A stretch of 64,000 nucleotides of DNA from Trueperaceae bacterium (GTDB lineage: Bacteria; Deinococcota; Deinococci; Deinococcales; Trueperaceae), in NCBI GenBank assembly GCA_002707365.1, contig PAMQ01000017.1, positions 1 to 64,000 on the forward strand, given 5' to 3'. A program made the translations under genes and the position numbers. The notes beneath the pieces are model-generated. The model ran no database searches and had not been told where the DNA came from. It saw only the letters and a program-made list of their open reading frames with translations. Below are positions 1 to 11,300 of the stretch, piece by piece (within the stretch, counting starts at the first letter, position 1; each line of letters opens with the position of its first letter).

Positions 1-1218
1 ATGGCTAAGGTTGAGTTTGAGCGTACCAAACCTCACGTGAACGTTGGAACGATCGGGCACGTTGATCATGGAAAGACGACCCTTACGGCGGCGATTACGT
101 TTACTGCCGCGGCAGCGGATCCTAGTATCGAAACCCAGAGTTACGATCAGATTGATAAGGCTCCGGAGGAGAAAGCACGGGGGATCACTATTAATACTGC
201 CCACGTTGAATACCAAACTCCTGATCGTCATTATAGTCATGTTGATTGCCCTGGGCACGCGGATTACATTAAGAATATGATCACGGGTGCTGCGCAAATG
301 GATGGTGCTGTTCTAGTGGTTAATGCGGCCGATGGGCCCATGCCACAAACTAGGGAGCATATTCTGCTTGCGCGACAAGTGGGCGTACCTTACATCGTAG
401 TATTTATGAACAAGGAAGACATGGTTGATGACGAAGAGTTACTTGAACTCGTAGAGATGGAAGTGCGGGATATGTTGTCCGAATACGAGTTTCCTGGGGA
501 TGATATTCCAGTGGTGAAGGGTAGTGCTTTGAAAGCGTTAGAAGCTTTGGACGCTAACCCAAATGCACAACGCGGAGAAGATGAGTGGGTCGACAGGATT
601 TGGCAGCTTCTAGATGCTATTGACAGTTATATACCTACGCCTGAGCGGGATGTTGACAAGCCGTTCCTGCTACCCGTAGAGGACGTGTTCACGATTACTG
701 GTCGTGGGACGGTGGCCACTGGCCGCGTGGAGCGGGGAACAGTTAACACTGGCGAAGAAGTAGAGATAGTCGGCCTAAAAGAGACTACTACTAGCGTGGT
801 GACAGGTGTTGAGATGCACCGGAAGACCCTGAATCAGGGTTTAGCCGGGGATAATGTTGGTGTGTTGCTTCGAGGTATAGCTCGGGAAGAGATTGATCGA
901 GGTCAGGTTTTAGCGAAGCCCGGTTCTATTACACCTCACACTGAGTTTAAAGGTAGCGTGTATGTTTTAGCCAAGGCAGAAGGTGGTCGGCATAGCGCGT
1001 TCTTTTCTGGGTATCGTCCACAGTTTTACTTTCGGACGACTGATGTTACAGGTGTTGTGACGTTACCGGATGATGTGGAGATGGTTATGCCTGGGGATAA
1101 TGTGGAGCTGATGGTGAGTTTGATTAAGCCGATAGCTATGGAGGAAGGCTTGCGGTTTGCTATCCGCGAGGGTGGTCGTACCGTTGGTGCGGGTGTCGTG
1201 ACACAAGTCACCAAATAA
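1..1218 (+). CDS. tuf: Elongation factor Tu
   Basis: GTPase that delivers aminoacyl-tRNA to the ribosomal A site. The 405-residue protein is full length. Visible motifs are the P-loop GHVDHGKT (19-26), DCPGH (82-86), NKED (137-140) and GSAL (174-177), followed by the two beta-barrel domains ending in [10 protein letters not shown]. Residues about 182-191 ([10 protein letters not shown]) form the short insertion that Thermus EF-Tu has and E. coli lacks, which is a phylum marker. The ATG is the first base of the window, so its ribosome binding site and any upstream fusA cannot be seen. It heads the translation/transcription cluster. In Thermus a tRNA-Trp gene sits between tuf and rpmG; none is visible here. 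Confidence 0.98.
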   Translation: MAKVEFERTKPHVNVGTIGHVDHGKTTLTAAITFTAAAADPSIETQSYDQIDKAPEEKARGITINTAHVEYQTPDRHYSHVDCPGHADYIKNMITGAAQMDGAVLVVNAADGPMPQTREHILLARQVGVPYIVVFMNKEDMVDDEELLELVEMEVRDMLSEYEFPGDDIPVVKGSALKALEALDANPNAQRGEDEWVDRIWQLLDAIDSYIPTPERDVDKPFLLPVEDVFTITGRGTVATGRVERGTVNTGEEVEIVGLKETTTSVVTGVEMHRKTLNQGLAGDNVGVLLRGIAREEIDRGQVLAKPGSITPHTEFKGSVYVLAKAEGGRHSAFFSGYRPQFYFRTTDVTGVVTLPDDVEMVMPGDNVELMVSLIKPIAMEEGLRFAIREGGRTVGAGVVTQVTK

Positions 1219-1318
1219 TCCTGCAAGGCCTTAGTTTTAGTTTGGTGACTGTACTTTCTTAACGGGAAGGACTCGCAAGGTGCTTAGTCTGCTATCATGA
1301 CTGGATTGGGAGGACGCC

Positions 1319-1483
1319 ATGGCAAGTGACGTTCGGATCAAGCTGTTGCTTGAGTGTTCAGAATGCAAGCGTCGCAACTACGCGACAAACAAAAATCGAC
1401 GCAATACTCAAGGTAAACTTGAGCTTCGGAAATATTGTCGCTGGGATAGAAAGCATACTCTTCATCGGGAGGTCAAGGTCTGA
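1319..1483 (+). CDS. rpmG: 50S ribosomal protein L33
   Basis: Small protein of the large ribosomal subunit, 54 residues, of normal length. It starts at an ATG behind a GGGAGGA ribosome binding site. The start [16 protein letters not shown] and the later stretch [17 protein letters not shown] match Thermus L33 closely. The zinc knuckle is incomplete: Cys13, Cys16 and Cys40 are present, but the position of the fourth ligand reads Asp43 (CRWD instead of CPWC). It lies between tuf and secE, with secE starting one base after its stop codon, the usual rpmG-secE-nusG order. A TATCAT box at 1293-1298 is a possible -10 element, with no convincing -35. Confidence 0.95.
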   Translation: MASDVRIKLLLECSECKRRNYATNKNRRNTQGKLELRKYCRWDRKHTLHREVKV

Positions 1484-1484
1484 G

Positions 1485-1664
1485 ATGAATCGAGTGATCA
1501 ATTATCTTCGTAACTCGCGAGCTGAGTTAGGTCGAGTTACTTGGCCGACTAGGAGTGAGGTATTCCAGTCTACCCAGGCAACCCTAGTTTTTGTACTTTT
1601 GACAGTGGCATTTCTGCTGGTTGCAGATAAAACTCTTGGTAGCCTTATCGGCTTGATCACCTGA
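1485..1664 (+). CDS. secE: Preprotein translocase subunit SecE
   Basis: Essential small subunit of the SecYEG protein-conducting channel in the inner membrane. The product is 59 residues, the short single-helix form of SecE. The amphipathic start (NSRAELGRVTWPTRSEV) carries the conserved WPT segment, followed by one membrane helix (about 33-50, ATLVFVLLTVAFLLV) and a short tail. A longer open frame begins upstream at 1326 but runs through rpmG in another frame. The ATG at 1485, one base after the rpmG stop, gives the family's normal length and suggests translational coupling. nusG follows after 31 bases. Confidence 0.95.
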   Translation: MNRVINYLRNSRAELGRVTWPTRSEVFQSTQATLVFVLLTVAFLLVADKTLGSLIGLIT

Positions 1665-1695
1665 AATTCCCTAATCGGGGGAGTTAGAGAGAATA

Positions 1696-2253
1696 ATGAG
1701 TATAGAGTGGTATGCAATTCACACCTATGTTGGGCATGAGGAAAAGGTCAAGCAAAACATCCTGAATCGTGCCAAATCTCTCGGGATAGTTGACCATATA
1801 TACCAAGTGGTCGTACCGACCGAAGAGACAGTTGAGCATGCTGGTGGCGGCAAAAGGGAGATTGTCGATCGGAAAATTTTTCCCGGGTATATATTTGTTC
1901 AGATGGACCTTGGCGACAATCCTGACGAACCAAACGAGTCGTGGGAGGTTGTGCGGTACACCCCGGGAGTGACGGGATTTGTGGGTACAGCTACTCACGC
2001 TGTGCCGCTTACTCGGGATGAGGAAGAGCGCATGCTGGCTTCTCTAGGAATTACCGGATCAAAAGAAACTCCAAAAGTGAAAATTTCTTTTACTCTTGGC
2101 GATATGGTACAGGTGACTGCAGGGCCATTCGCCGATTTTACTGGAGTTGTTTCTGAGGTTAATCCTGAGCGGGGTAAGGTAAAAGTGTTAGTCTCGATCT
2201 TCGGTCGAGAAACACCTGTTGAACTGGATTTCGCGCAGGTCTTGCGTACATAA
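1696..2253 (+). CDS. nusG: Transcription antitermination protein NusG
   Basis: General elongation factor that binds the RNA polymerase clamp through its N-terminal NGN domain and links it to S10 or Rho through its C-terminal KOW domain. The 185-residue product begins [15 protein letters not shown], the classic NGN opening, and has the loop [13 protein letters not shown]. The KOW domain is at about 128-160 ([19 protein letters not shown]). There is no domain II insertion of the type seen in Thermotoga. It sits directly behind secE and 85 bases before rplK, the standard order. Confidence 0.97.
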   Translation: MSIEWYAIHTYVGHEEKVKQNILNRAKSLGIVDHIYQVVVPTEETVEHAGGGKREIVDRKIFPGYIFVQMDLGDNPDEPNESWEVVRYTPGVTGFVGTATHAVPLTRDEEERMLASLGITGSKETPKVKISFTLGDMVQVTAGPFADFTGVVSEVNPERGKVKVLVSIFGRETPVELDFAQVLRT

Positions 2254-2338
2254 CAGTTTGCCCATTGGCTTGGGTAAATGGCGATTGAACCCCACCAAGC
2301 AGACTGTCTTGGCTAGGGGGAGCTAATAAGGAGGAACA

Positions 2339-2776
2339 ATGGCTAAGAAGATCGAAGGATTGATAAAGTTGCAGCTGCAAGCAGGTGGGGCTACCCCTGC
2401 CCCTCCGGTAGGCCCTGCATTAGGGCAGTATGGTGCAAACATCATGCAATTCGTAAAAGAGTATAACGCTGCCACAGCATCCCAAGGTGATGCTATAATT
2501 CCGGTTGAAATTACCGTTTATGCTGACCGTTCATTTAGTTTTGTTACTAAGACTCCTCCGGCAAGCTATTTGATTCGTAAAGCCGCAGGTATACCTAAAG
2601 GATCTGGTGAGCCGAATCGAGAGAAAGTGGCCACATTGGCTTGGGATCAGTGCATAGAGATCGGTAAGTTGAAGATTGAGGACCTCAACGCCAATGACGA
2701 GGTAGCAGCTGCCAGGATTATTGCAGGTACAGCCCGTTCAATGGGAGTAGTAGTAGAGGGTACACCAGATGCCTAG
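2339..2776 (+). CDS. rplK: 50S ribosomal protein L11
   Basis: Component of the GTPase-associated centre of the 50S subunit, binding 23S rRNA and the target of stringent-response and thiopeptide effects. The product is 145 residues. It has the proline-rich N-terminal domain ([20 protein letters not shown]) and a C-terminal rRNA-binding domain with the GTARSMG loop. A strong AAGGAGGA ribosome binding site precedes the ATG. The 3' end overlaps rplA by 8 bases, implying coupling. The 85-base leader upstream holds a short CCAAG/CTTGG inverted repeat (2296-2314 region); whether this is an autoregulatory site cannot be decided by eye. Confidence 0.97.
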   Translation: MAKKIEGLIKLQLQAGGATPAPPVGPALGQYGANIMQFVKEYNAATASQGDAIIPVEITVYADRSFSFVTKTPPASYLIRKAAGIPKGSGEPNREKVATLAWDQCIEIGKLKIEDLNANDEVAAARIIAGTARSMGVVVEGTPDA

Positions 2777-3452
2777 GCAGGGAAAGCGTTACCTAAGCTT
2801 GCAAGAAAAAGTCGACCGGAACAGGACATATTCTGCGTCTGAGGCAGCTGAATTAGTTAAGGAGCTTGCCACGGCCAAATTTGATGAGACCGTCGAGGTT
2901 CATTTCCGGCTTGGTATTGATCCAACGAAATCCGAACAAAGTGTTCGCGGTACGGTTTCATTGCCACACGGAACTGGAAAGACAATTAGGGTTTTGGCGA
3001 TCGTACAAGCTGAACAGGTTGCTGATGCTGAAGAGGCTGGTGCTGATATGGCTGGTGGCGAGGAAATTATCGAGAAAATATTAAGCGGCTGGATGGAGTT
3101 CGACGCTGTTGTCGCCACACCAAACATGATGGGTCAGATTGGTAGCAAACTTGGACGGATTCTTGGTCCCCGCGGGCTGCTTCCTAACCCGAAATCTGGT
3201 ACAGTTGGCACTAATGTAGGCGAAATCGTTGGCCAACTTAAGGCAGGTCGTATTGAGTTTCGTAGCGATAAGACCGGTGTGGTACATGCGGCAATAGGCA
3301 AAGCCAGCTTTGCACCCGAAAAGCTTGCCGAGAACCTGGAGACTTTAAGAACCGCGCTTGAGGCTGTCAAGCCGGAAGGATCTCGCGGTATTTTCCTTCG
3401 AACCGCCTATGTATCATCTACAATGGGCCCTAGTGTTAGGGTGACAGTTTGA
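2769..3452 (+). CDS. rplA: 50S ribosomal protein L1
   Basis: L1 stalk protein, involved in release of deacylated tRNA, and in many bacteria a translational repressor of the L11-L1 mRNA. The 227-residue product matches Thermus L1 throughout: the PRQGKRY start, [14 protein letters not shown], the signature [20 protein letters not shown] and the end [10 protein letters not shown]. The ATG lies within the last codons of rplK (8-base overlap). Downstream is an untranslated leader of about 180 bases before rplJ. No deviation from the family is visible. Confidence 0.97.
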   Translation: MPRQGKRYLSLQEKVDRNRTYSASEAAELVKELATAKFDETVEVHFRLGIDPTKSEQSVRGTVSLPHGTGKTIRVLAIVQAEQVADAEEAGADMAGGEEIIEKILSGWMEFDAVVATPNMMGQIGSKLGRILGPRGLLPNPKSGTVGTNVGEIVGQLKAGRIEFRSDKTGVVHAAIGKASFAPEKLAENLETLRTALEAVKPEGSRGIFLRTAYVSSTMGPSVRVTV

Positions 3453-3507
3453 ATTGAGTAACACCGGTGTGTAAAGGTGACCTTCCCTTTTGGTCGGGAT
3501 TCACCAA

Positions 3508-3575
3508 GAGCACCTTGAAGGCGTTGGAGACAGCAGGGGCCGGACCAGGCTTAAAGATCCTGCCGAGGCGTTTCA
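3508..3575 (+). ncRNA. L10-type ribosomal protein leader RNA
   Basis: The untranslated region before rplJ contains the conserved pair of single-stranded elements and flanking helices of the L10 leader, where L10(L12)4 binds its own mRNA. GGAGACAGCAGG (3525-3536) and AGATCCTGCCGAGG (3555-3568) are the two characteristic sequences, joined by a GC-rich hairpin (GGGGCCGGACCAGGC region). The element ends about 60 bases before the rplJ ribosome binding site AAGAGGAAAG (3621-3630). Its position and sequence agree with the known family; boundaries are approximate. Confidence 0.75.
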
Positions 3576-3636
3576 TTCTGCTTCGTGGTTGTTCCTAGGA
3601 AGGAACTTAAGTTCTTTAGTAAGAGGAAAGGCGGCG

Positions 3637-4164
3637 ATGACTAACCCCAAAAATGTGGCATCGGTCGAGATGCTCAAAAGTGTTCTCGCTGAGGCGAAAA
3701 CCTTCTTTTTGGTTGATTATCAGGGACTGGGTGCCGAGGAAATCAATGTTCTTAGGACGAAGATTCGTGCTGCTGGCGGAAGGATGCTTGTAGCTAAAAA
3801 TCGACTCATCAACGTAGTTCTTCAGGACCAAGGAGTGGATGGATTCCAAGACATACTTAAAGGGCCTACCGCTTTGGTTGTTGTGGGTGACGATCCAGTT
3901 GGTCCTGCAAAGGCATTGGTAGACTTTGCTGACGAACACCTCCTCGACCTGCCGTTTCCTAAAGGAGGATTACTTGAAGGCACTGTGGTAGCGAGCGAGG
4001 CCATAAATCGCATCGCTGAGCTACCTGGAAGAGAACAACTATTGAGCCAAATAATTGGCCTTCTGCAGGCCCCTATGCAGCAACTTGTTGGAGTACTAGA
4101 AGGACCGTCGCGCAATTTGGTCTCTGTTTTACAAAATTACTCAGAAAAAATTAAGGAGAATTGA
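3637..4164 (+). CDS. rplJ: 50S ribosomal protein L10
   Basis: Base of the L7/L12 stalk, with a C-terminal helix that binds the L12 dimers. The ATG at 3637 is chosen because it follows the ribosome binding site AAGAGGAAAG and gives 175 residues, the family length. The reading frame is open further upstream to 3490, but that part is the L10 leader. Conserved parts include the N-terminal KSVLAEAKTFFLVDYQGL and AAGGRMLVAKNRL. The last helix, ending LVSVLQNYSEKIKEN, is the L12-binding segment. The stop is one base before the rplL start, so stalk proteins are produced in a coupled way. Confidence 0.96.
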   Translation: MTNPKNVASVEMLKSVLAEAKTFFLVDYQGLGAEEINVLRTKIRAAGGRMLVAKNRLINVVLQDQGVDGFQDILKGPTALVVVGDDPVGPAKALVDFADEHLLDLPFPKGGLLEGTVVASEAINRIAELPGREQLLSQIIGLLQAPMQQLVGVLEGPSRNLVSVLQNYSEKIKEN

Positions 4165-4165
4165 A

Positions 4166-4558
4166 ATGGCTTTCGATAAAGATGGAATGGTTGAACAATT
4201 GAGTGGCTTGACAGTGTTAGAACTTGTGGATTTGCTGGATACATTGAAGGATAAGTGGGGTGTTGAAGCTGCAGCGGCAATGCCAGCCGGCGCCATGATG
4301 GCAGTTCCCGGCGGAGATGCTGATGCAGGAGTCGGCGCCGAGGAGCAGACTGAATTTACGGTAAGTATAACTAGTGCAGGTGAGAAGAAATTGCAGGTTA
4401 TTAAGGCTGTTCGGGAAGTTGTTTCGGGACTGGGCCTTAAAGAAGCTAAAGAACTCGTGGAGTCTAATGGCGTGGTGCGGGAAGACGTTCCCAAGGAAGA
4501 GGCGGAAGAAATCAAGACTAAACTCGAGGAAGCTGGTGCTTCTGTCGAAGTAAAATAA
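4166..4558 (+). CDS. rplL: 50S ribosomal protein L7/L12
   Basis: Stalk protein that recruits translation GTPases. The 130-residue product has an N-terminal dimerisation domain (VEQLSGLTVLELVDLLDTLKD), an Ala/Gly/Met-rich hinge (about 38-60) and the C-terminal factor-binding domain with KIQVIKAVREV-like and GLGLKEAKELVE motifs. The ribosome binding site TTAAGGAG lies in the last codons of rplJ. A 394-base region without genes separates it from rpoB, so stalk proteins and RNA polymerase may be separately controlled. Confidence 0.97.
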   Translation: MAFDKDGMVEQLSGLTVLELVDLLDTLKDKWGVEAAAAMPAGAMMAVPGGDADAGVGAEEQTEFTVSITSAGEKKLQVIKAVREVVSGLGLKEAKELVESNGVVREDVPKEEAEEIKTKLEEAGASVEVK

Positions 4559-4952
4559 CAGCATTTTCACGAGACTAGAGAGGCACCAAGTCACCGTAAC
4601 CTAGAATACGGCCACCACCTTTGGCATTAGGTTTAATGGTAGGCTGTCGTTACCAAATAGCTTTACGTGTTGATCGTATCTGGGGAGGAAAATGGAGAGC
4701 TGCGCAAATCAAGGTGCAATCCTTTACTTGCTAGCTAAGCACAGAATTATCAATTTGGGACGGAGTGGTGCCAAACGTACTACGTATAGGTGAAGGTATC
4801 TAGGTTGCAGGGATTAGTTAGCGTAATTCTAATCGACGGCATTGAGGGGTATAGGATGCTAAGTGAAGAAAGTCCCTGCGGAACAGATGTCTAGGTTGAC
4901 GTTGCCGTGAAAGGCGCGTGGGGTTTATACAAGAAGTGAATAAGGGGTGAAG
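4559..4952 (+). other. Long rplL-rpoB intergenic region with nested inverted repeats
   Basis: No convincing gene lies in this stretch. GCAGGGA (4807-4813) and TCCCTGC (4873-4879) are complementary and enclose a smaller hairpin GATTAG/CTAATC (4812-4834 region), so the rpoB leader could fold. A 33-codon frame starting ATGGAGAGC near 4691 follows a GGGGAGGAAA sequence, but it resembles nothing recognised. No clear terminator with a T-run is present after rplL. The rpoB ribosome binding site AAGGGG is at 4942-4947. Confidence 0.5.
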
Positions 4953-7900
4953 ATGCGCGAAATCCGGGCTTTCGGTAGCATTCGCGAGGTCATAGACCTG
5001 CCGAATTTGACCAATATCCAAATTTCGTCTTATCAGCAGTTTCTTCAACATGGCGTTATTGCGCCTGAAAGGCAAGAAACCGGTCTTCAAGCGGCCTTCA
5101 AAGAGGTTTTTCCGATCGATGAAACCGAACGAGGGCGACAGACGGGTCTGGTTCTTGATTTTTTAGAGTACACTCTCCAAGAACCTGAATATTCTCCCGA
5201 AGAATGTAGAGAAAAGGATTTGAGCTACCACACGGGTCTTTTTGCAAAGCTCCAGCTCGTCCACAAAGATACTGGTTTGATCAAAGAGGATCAGGTGTTT
5301 CTTGGTGATTTGCCGCTAATGACCGATGACGGCTCTTTCGTTATCAATGGTGCAGATCGAGTTATTGTTTCGCAGATACATCGGTCTCCAGGCGTGTACT
5401 TTACCTCGTCTTTGAAGGGCCCTAATCGGGGTCTTACTGCAAGCGTTATTCCAATGCCGAAACGTGGTCCTTGGATAGAGATCGAGTTTGATAATTCAGA
5501 TGTACTTTGGATGAAAGTTAATAAACGCAAATTCCCATTCACGCTCATCCTGCGTGTTCTCGGCTACAGTGATGACCAAATCCTTAACTTGTTTTCAGGT
5601 AACGAGGACTTGGTTACGCCTACATTTGAGAGTGAAGGGGCTGCCGGCATTACGTCTGACGAGGCCTTGTTGAGGTTATTCACGGTATTGAGACCCGGCG
5701 ATCCTCCGAAGGTAGACAAAGCTGCGAATTACCTTTCGAGCCTTCTTGCTGATCCGCGACGCTACGATTTAGGCGATTCAGGACGTTTTAAGGTAAATTC
5801 TAAGCTTGGCCTTGACCATGAAGTGGGTACGTTGCTTGGGTATGAGGATGGGAAGTTCGTCGATTACGGTTTATTACCGACAATCCAGTACCTTGTAAAA
5901 CTTCAAGCCGGTGAGGACGGTTATCGAGAAGACGATATAGATCACTTGGGGAACCGTCGTATAAGAACAGTTGGAGAATTAGTAGGCGACCAAATTAGAG
6001 TAGGTCTTGGCCGCATGGCACGAGGGGTTCGAGAACGTATGTTACTAGGCAACCCTGACGCAGCCACCCCTCAAAAACTTGTTAATAACCGGCCTATTGT
6101 TGCTGCCTTAAGGGAATTTTTTGGTCGGAGTCAGCTGAGCCAGTTTAAAGATCAAGTTAACCCGCTTTCAGAATTGAGACACAAACGCCGTATTTCGGCT
6201 CTCGGGCCAGGTGGTTTGACCAGAGAACGGGCAGGGTTCGACGTGCGGGATGTTCATAGGACGCACTATGGTCGCATATGTCCCATCGAAACTCCTGAGG
6301 GAGCTAATATTGGACTAATAACTTCATTGGCGTCTTATGCCCAGGTTAATGGGCTCGGATTTATTGAAGCTCCGTACCGTAAGGTGGCAAAAGGCAAAGT
6401 TACGGACGACGTAGTTTACATGACGGCACATACTGAGGACGACTACATCATCGCCCAAGCAAATACTCCCGTTGGAGAAGGGGGATCTTTTTCGGCCGAT
6501 TCAATAGTCGCTCGTAGCTTAGGAGATCCGGTATTTGTGGATCCGGCTGAGGTTGATTACATGGATGTTTCGCCTAAGCAGATAATATCTGTTCCGACGG
6601 CGCTGATTCCATTTCTTGAGCATGATGATGCCAACCGGGCCCTCATGGGTTCGAATATGCAGTCACAAGCTGTCCCCCTAGTCAAGGCCGATGCTCCTTA
6701 TGTAGGTACTGGGGTAGAGGAGCGAGTTTCTCGAGATTCGGGGACAGTACTGGTTACAGAAGAATCTGGGACAGTAACTTATGTTGACGCTAATAGAATA
6801 GTTATTGAAAGTTCCCAAAAGGTCGAGAAGACGTACCCGCTTGTGCGGTTTCAGCGTTCAAATCAGAATACTAATCTTGATCAACATCCAATTGTTTCTC
6901 TTGGCGAAAAGGTCGAGGCCGGACAGGTAATAGCCGATGGTCCTGCTTCCCAGAATGGAAGGCTTGCTCTCGGACAGAATATTCTGATCGCAATAATGCC
7001 CTTCGATGGTTACAATTTTGAAGACGCTATTGTGCTTTCGGAAAAACTTGTTCGTACTGACGTCTATACTTCGATTCATATAGAGAAATTCGAGAAAGAA
7101 GCTCGTGATACCAAACTCGGACCTGAGAAAGTAACCCGTGATATCCCGGGGCTCTCTGAGGCTGCCTTGAGGGATCTTGATGAGGACGGAGTTGTGCGTA
7201 TTGGGGCCGAGGTAAAACAAGGAGATATCCTCGTTGGGCATACGAGCTTTAAAGGTGAAAAAGATCCGACTCCTGAAGAACGGTTGCTACGGTCGATATT
7301 TGGCGAAAAGGCACGTGAGGTAAAGGACACATCCCTTAGGGTGCCTCCTGGCGATGGAGGTGTAGTGCTTCGCACAGTACGTTTTAATAGGGGTGACGAT
7401 GGCGTTGAACTGAAACCTGGGGTTCAGGAGATGGTTCGCGTGTATATTGCCCAAAAACGTCGGCTGATTGAGGGAGACAAGTTAGCTAATCGTCATGGTA
7501 ACAAGGGGGTAGTTGCTAAGATCCTTCCACCAGAGGATATGCCTTATTTGGAAGACGGAACTCCTGTTGATCTTGTTTTCAACCCTTTAGGAGTGCCTTC
7601 AAGGATGAATCTCGGTCAAATACTTGAAACGCATCTTGGTTTAGCTGCTTATAAGCATGGTGTTTCATTTGTGACACCAGTTTTTGACGGTGCAGGTGAG
7701 GAGAACATTAAATCGTTATTGGGGGAAGCAGCCGACAACGATATTTTGGAGAAAAACAAGTCAGGGTACGAACCTGATAAGCGACAACTAGAAGTACTTC
7801 GTCGCTCAGCTAAGTTAGGAATTATTCCTGACGATCTTGATCCTGATGAGGCTCAGAAAGCCCTATTAAAAGCTGGCAAAGCTGTTCTGTATGATGGGCG

Positions 7901-8327
7901 TACTGGTGAGGTAATTGATGCACCTATAGTCGTCGGCATCATGTACGTGATGAAGCTCTACCATATGGTGGAGGATAAGATGCATGCCCGCTCGACAGGG
8001 CCCTACTCTCTTATTACGCAACAGCCTCTAGGAGGTAAGGCCCAATTTGGTGGCCAAAGGTTGGGGGAAATGGAGTGTTGGGCTTTGCAAGCCCATGGGG
8101 CTGCTTATACGTTGCAGGAGATGCTTACTATCAAATCTGATGATATTGATGGTAGGAACGCTGCTTATGAAGCGATTGTTAAGGGTAATGACGTGCTCGA
8201 GCCCACGATTCCCGAGTCGTTTAAGGTATTGGTAAAGGAGCTCCACTCCCTTGGCCTTGACGTCAAGGTACTTGATGAAGCTGAAAAGGCTGTAACAATT
8301 TTTGACGAGTCCGGACGTCAGTGGTAA
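4953..8327 (+). CDS. rpoB: DNA-directed RNA polymerase subunit beta
   Basis: Beta subunit of RNA polymerase, about 1124 residues. It is collinear with Thermus RpoB from the start [16 protein letters not shown] to the end. The rifampicin-pocket segment reads [33 protein letters not shown] in two blocks of the usual order, with sensitive-type Asp and His at the positions most often mutated. The C-terminal part has [12 protein letters not shown] and [22 protein letters not shown]-like switch elements. ATG 4953 is preferred over the in-frame GTG at 4947, because the GTG overlaps the ribosome binding site AAGGGG. rpoC follows 10 bases after the stop. Confidence 0.97.
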   Translation: MREIRAFGSIREVIDLPNLTNIQISSYQQFLQHGVIAPERQETGLQAAFKEVFPIDETERGRQTGLVLDFLEYTLQEPEYSPEECREKDLSYHTGLFAKLQLVHKDTGLIKEDQVFLGDLPLMTDDGSFVINGADRVIVSQIHRSPGVYFTSSLKGPNRGLTASVIPMPKRGPWIEIEFDNSDVLWMKVNKRKFPFTLILRVLGYSDDQILNLFSGNEDLVTPTFESEGAAGITSDEALLRLFTVLRPGDPPKVDKAANYLSSLLADPRRYDLGDSGRFKVNSKLGLDHEVGTLLGYEDGKFVDYGLLPTIQYLVKLQAGEDGYREDDIDHLGNRRIRTVGELVGDQIRVGLGRMARGVRERMLLGNPDAATPQKLVNNRPIVAALREFFGRSQLSQFKDQVNPLSELRHKRRISALGPGGLTRERAGFDVRDVHRTHYGRICPIETPEGANIGLITSLASYAQVNGLGFIEAPYRKVAKGKVTDDVVYMTAHTEDDYIIAQANTPVGEGGSFSADSIVARSLGDPVFVDPAEVDYMDVSPKQIISVPTALIPFLEHDDANRALMGSNMQSQAVPLVKADAPYVGTGVEERVSRDSGTVLVTEESGTVTYVDANRIVIESSQKVEKTYPLVRFQRSNQNTNLDQHPIVSLGEKVEAGQVIADGPASQNGRLALGQNILIAIMPFDGYNFEDAIVLSEKLVRTDVYTSIHIEKFEKEARDTKLGPEKVTRDIPGLSEAALRDLDEDGVVRIGAEVKQGDILVGHTSFKGEKDPTPEERLLRSIFGEKAREVKDTSLRVPPGDGGVVLRTVRFNRGDDGVELKPGVQEMVRVYIAQKRRLIEGDKLANRHGNKGVVAKILPPEDMPYLEDGTPVDLVFNPLGVPSRMNLGQILETHLGLAAYKHGVSFVTPVFDGAGEENIKSLLGEAADNDILEKNKSGYEPDKRQLEVLRRSAKLGIIPDDLDPDEAQKALLKAGKAVLYDGRTGEVIDAPIVVGIMYVMKLYHMVEDKMHARSTGPYSLITQQPLGGKAQFGGQRLGEMECWALQAHGAAYTLQEMLTIKSDDIDGRNAAYEAIVKGNDVLEPTIPESFKVLVKELHSLGLDVKVLDEAEKAVTIFDESGRQW

Positions 8328-8337
8328 GGGGTTTCTT

Positions 8338-11300
8338 ATGAATGACAGAGAATTCTCCCGAGTGCAGATTTCGATTGCGTCACCTGAGCGTATTCGTAAT
8401 TGGAGCTATGGGGAGATTACTAAGCCCGAAACTATTAACTACCGAACACTTAAACCAGAACGAGACGGTTTGTTCGATGAGCGAGTTTTCGGCCCTGAAA
8501 GGGATTGGGAATGTGCTTGTGGAAAGTATCGGGGGCAGCGTTTCGCGAGTAAGCATTGTGAGCGTTGTGGGGTAGAAGTCACTAAATCTACGGTTCGACG
8601 TTACCGAATGGGGCACATTGAGCTAGCGACTCCTTGCACACACATCTGGTATGTCAAAGATATTCCTAGCAAGGTAGGTTCTTTGTTGAATCTTTCAACG
8701 AACCAACTAGAACAGGTTTTGTATTTCGCTAAGTACATAGTTACTGAGCCAGAGGGAGCCTTCAAAGAAGGTAAACCTTTGCGTCGCGGTGACCTTCTTA
8801 CCGATGATGAGTACCGTAGGCTTAGGAATGGTCACATAGAAACTTATAGCGTGCAGCAGGGTGAAGACGCTGTTGTTGCGGATGGTGAGACAGTAGCAGC
8901 TGGACAACATCTTGCAAATGGTGTGAAATCAAAGCTGGATGGAGTGGCGCAATATCGATTCGTGCGTAAGATCTCTTTCGATTATTCTGAATCTAGAGAG
9001 ATTCGATTTGAGGTACCGAAATCCTCCTGGATTGAAGAGGAGAGCTACAAAGGGGGCCAGCCCTTTGCTGAACTCGAGAAAGACCTAAGTTTAAAATCTT
9101 CCTGCGAAGGTGTTGTTGAATTACTGCCTATTGGCAGTGATGGAGGTGTACTTAATCTGCGGGATCCGGATGAGGATGAGTTGTTAGAAAGCTTTCTTAT
9201 CCCTACTGGTTTAGAGCTAAGTGTTGGCGATGGTGAGTTTGTCGAAAAGGGAATAGAGTTAGCTCGAGGCGACAAGGATAGTACGATTACGATGCCAAGT
9301 GAGGTTTCCGCCCAAGTCCTGAGTAATAAGACTAAAAGCAAAATTACCACGGTTAATATGCGAGTCGAATGGGACCGTACTGAAGTACACGAAATTAATC
9401 CCACTATGCACGTGTTGGTTGGCGATGGTTCGCGTGTCGCTGAAGGACAAAAAGTTGTGGGTGCCATTGATGCCGCTCAGGAAATAGTCGCAGCTGCTGA
9501 CGGCGTTGTTCGCCAATTTGAGCCGGCTAGCATAATGGTGTCGAGAGCTCAAGTGTATTCCTATAAGGATGAGCCAATCGTAGTTAACGGAGATCGTGTG
9601 AAGCCTGGTGATGAACTTGCAGATGAGGGTGGGGTCAAGACTGGTATATCAGGTCGAGTGGAGATTGATCTTATCCGTAAACAGGTTCGTGTTATTGAAA
9701 GCTACGACTTTGAAGCTAAGATGGGGGCCGATGCGGTTAAGGAGCTCCTGGAGACCCTAGACCTTAAGGAGCTTGAGGCGGAGCTTGTTGAGGAAATGTC
9801 TAGTCCCAGTCGCCATAAAAGGGCAAAAGCTCGTAAAAGGCTGGAAATCGTGCGCCATTTTCTACGGTCTGATAATAACCCTTCCTGGATGGTTCTCGAT
9901 GCGGTTCCTATCATGCCACCAAATTTACGACCTATGGTTCAGGTGGAAGGTGGTCGTTTCGCTACCAGTGACCTTAATGATCTCTATCGTCGGCTGATAA
10001 ATCGTAATAACCGTTTGAAAAAACTGATTTCGCAGGGTGCTCCTGAGATGATCATCAGAAACGAAAAACGGATGCTGCAAGAGGCTGTCGATGCCTTAAT
10101 TGATAATGGCCGTCGTGGTTCGGCAGTTGTTCACCCAGGTAGTGATAGGCCCTTAAGATCACTTACTGATCTTCTTGGGGGTAAGCAAGGGCGTTTCCGA
10201 CAAAACTTATTGGGCAAAAGAGTGGACTACTCTGGACGAAGCGTCATAGTAGTTGGACCGCAATTGCAATTGCACCAGTGTGGTGTGCCGAAACGTATGG
10301 CCCTGGAATTGTTTAAACCCTTTCTTTTCAAGAAGCTTGAAGAACGAGGAATTGTAAGCAACATTAAGAGTGCGAGGAAGTTGCTGGAACGGTATAGAGA
10401 CACTAGGGACGAAATTTGGGACACACTTGAAGAGGTTATTCAGGACCGTGTGGTTCTTTTAAACCGAGCTCCTACACTTCACCGCCTTGGGATCCAAGCT
10501 TTTGAGCCAGTTTTGGTGGAGGGTCAGGCTATTCAGCTGCACCCATTGGTTTGCGAAGCTTTTAATGCCGATTTTGATGGCGATCAAATGGCTATTCACG
10601 TCCCTCTATCTGTATACGCTCAGTCTGAAGCCCGTCTTCTAATGCTCAGTTCCCATAATTTGTTATCCCCTGCTCATGGAAGTCCCAATGTGTCTGCTAG
10701 CCGGGATATTATTCTTGGGCTTTTTGTACTTACTCAAGTGCACAACGGCCGTAAAGGTGTTGGCAAAAAATACAAGAAAATTACCACAGCCTTTAAAGAC
10801 TTTGATGATGGTAAATTAGACCTCAATTCTTCCATAACAGTTGAGGGAAACGAGACTAGTATAGGCAGGCTTAAGTACCGATTCAGCTCAGTCGATGAGG
10901 CTCTTTTGGCTGCTGATCGCCATGAAATTGACATGCAGGATGTAGTTTCTGTGAGAATTAATGGCGAAATGATACATACAAGTCCAGGGCGTATGTATTT
11001 TGCAAGATTAGTTAGGGAAACGGTTGCTGAGGATGGGGAAGAATTACCTGCCTCGATGATAAGGTATGACGTAGCTTACGAACGGACCGCCTTACGGGAT
11101 CTTGTAACTGATTCCTTCGAGATGCTAGGGATTGACCGGACTGCTAAACTACTTGATGGCTTAAAGGAATCTGGATTTGCGCTATCAACTACTAGCGGAA
11201 TAACTATCGGTATCGACGATGTCTCTATACCAGAGGCTAAACGGGCACTACTAGAGGAAGCTCAGGATAAACTTGATCGGATCAATGTTGCTTTTGATCG

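Noticed and set aside
1219-1318. tRNA-Trp expected between tuf and rpmG as in Thermus
   Set aside because: No cloverleaf, anticodon CCA context or T-loop GGTTCGA pattern was found in these 100 bases.
3490-3636. Long N-terminal extension of L10
   Set aside because: The region is the L10 leader RNA; the frame is open by chance and ATG 3637 gives the family length.
4691-4792. 33-codon frame with a GGGGAGGAAA upstream
   Set aside because: No similarity to known leader peptides and no conservation evidence; kept only as a remark.
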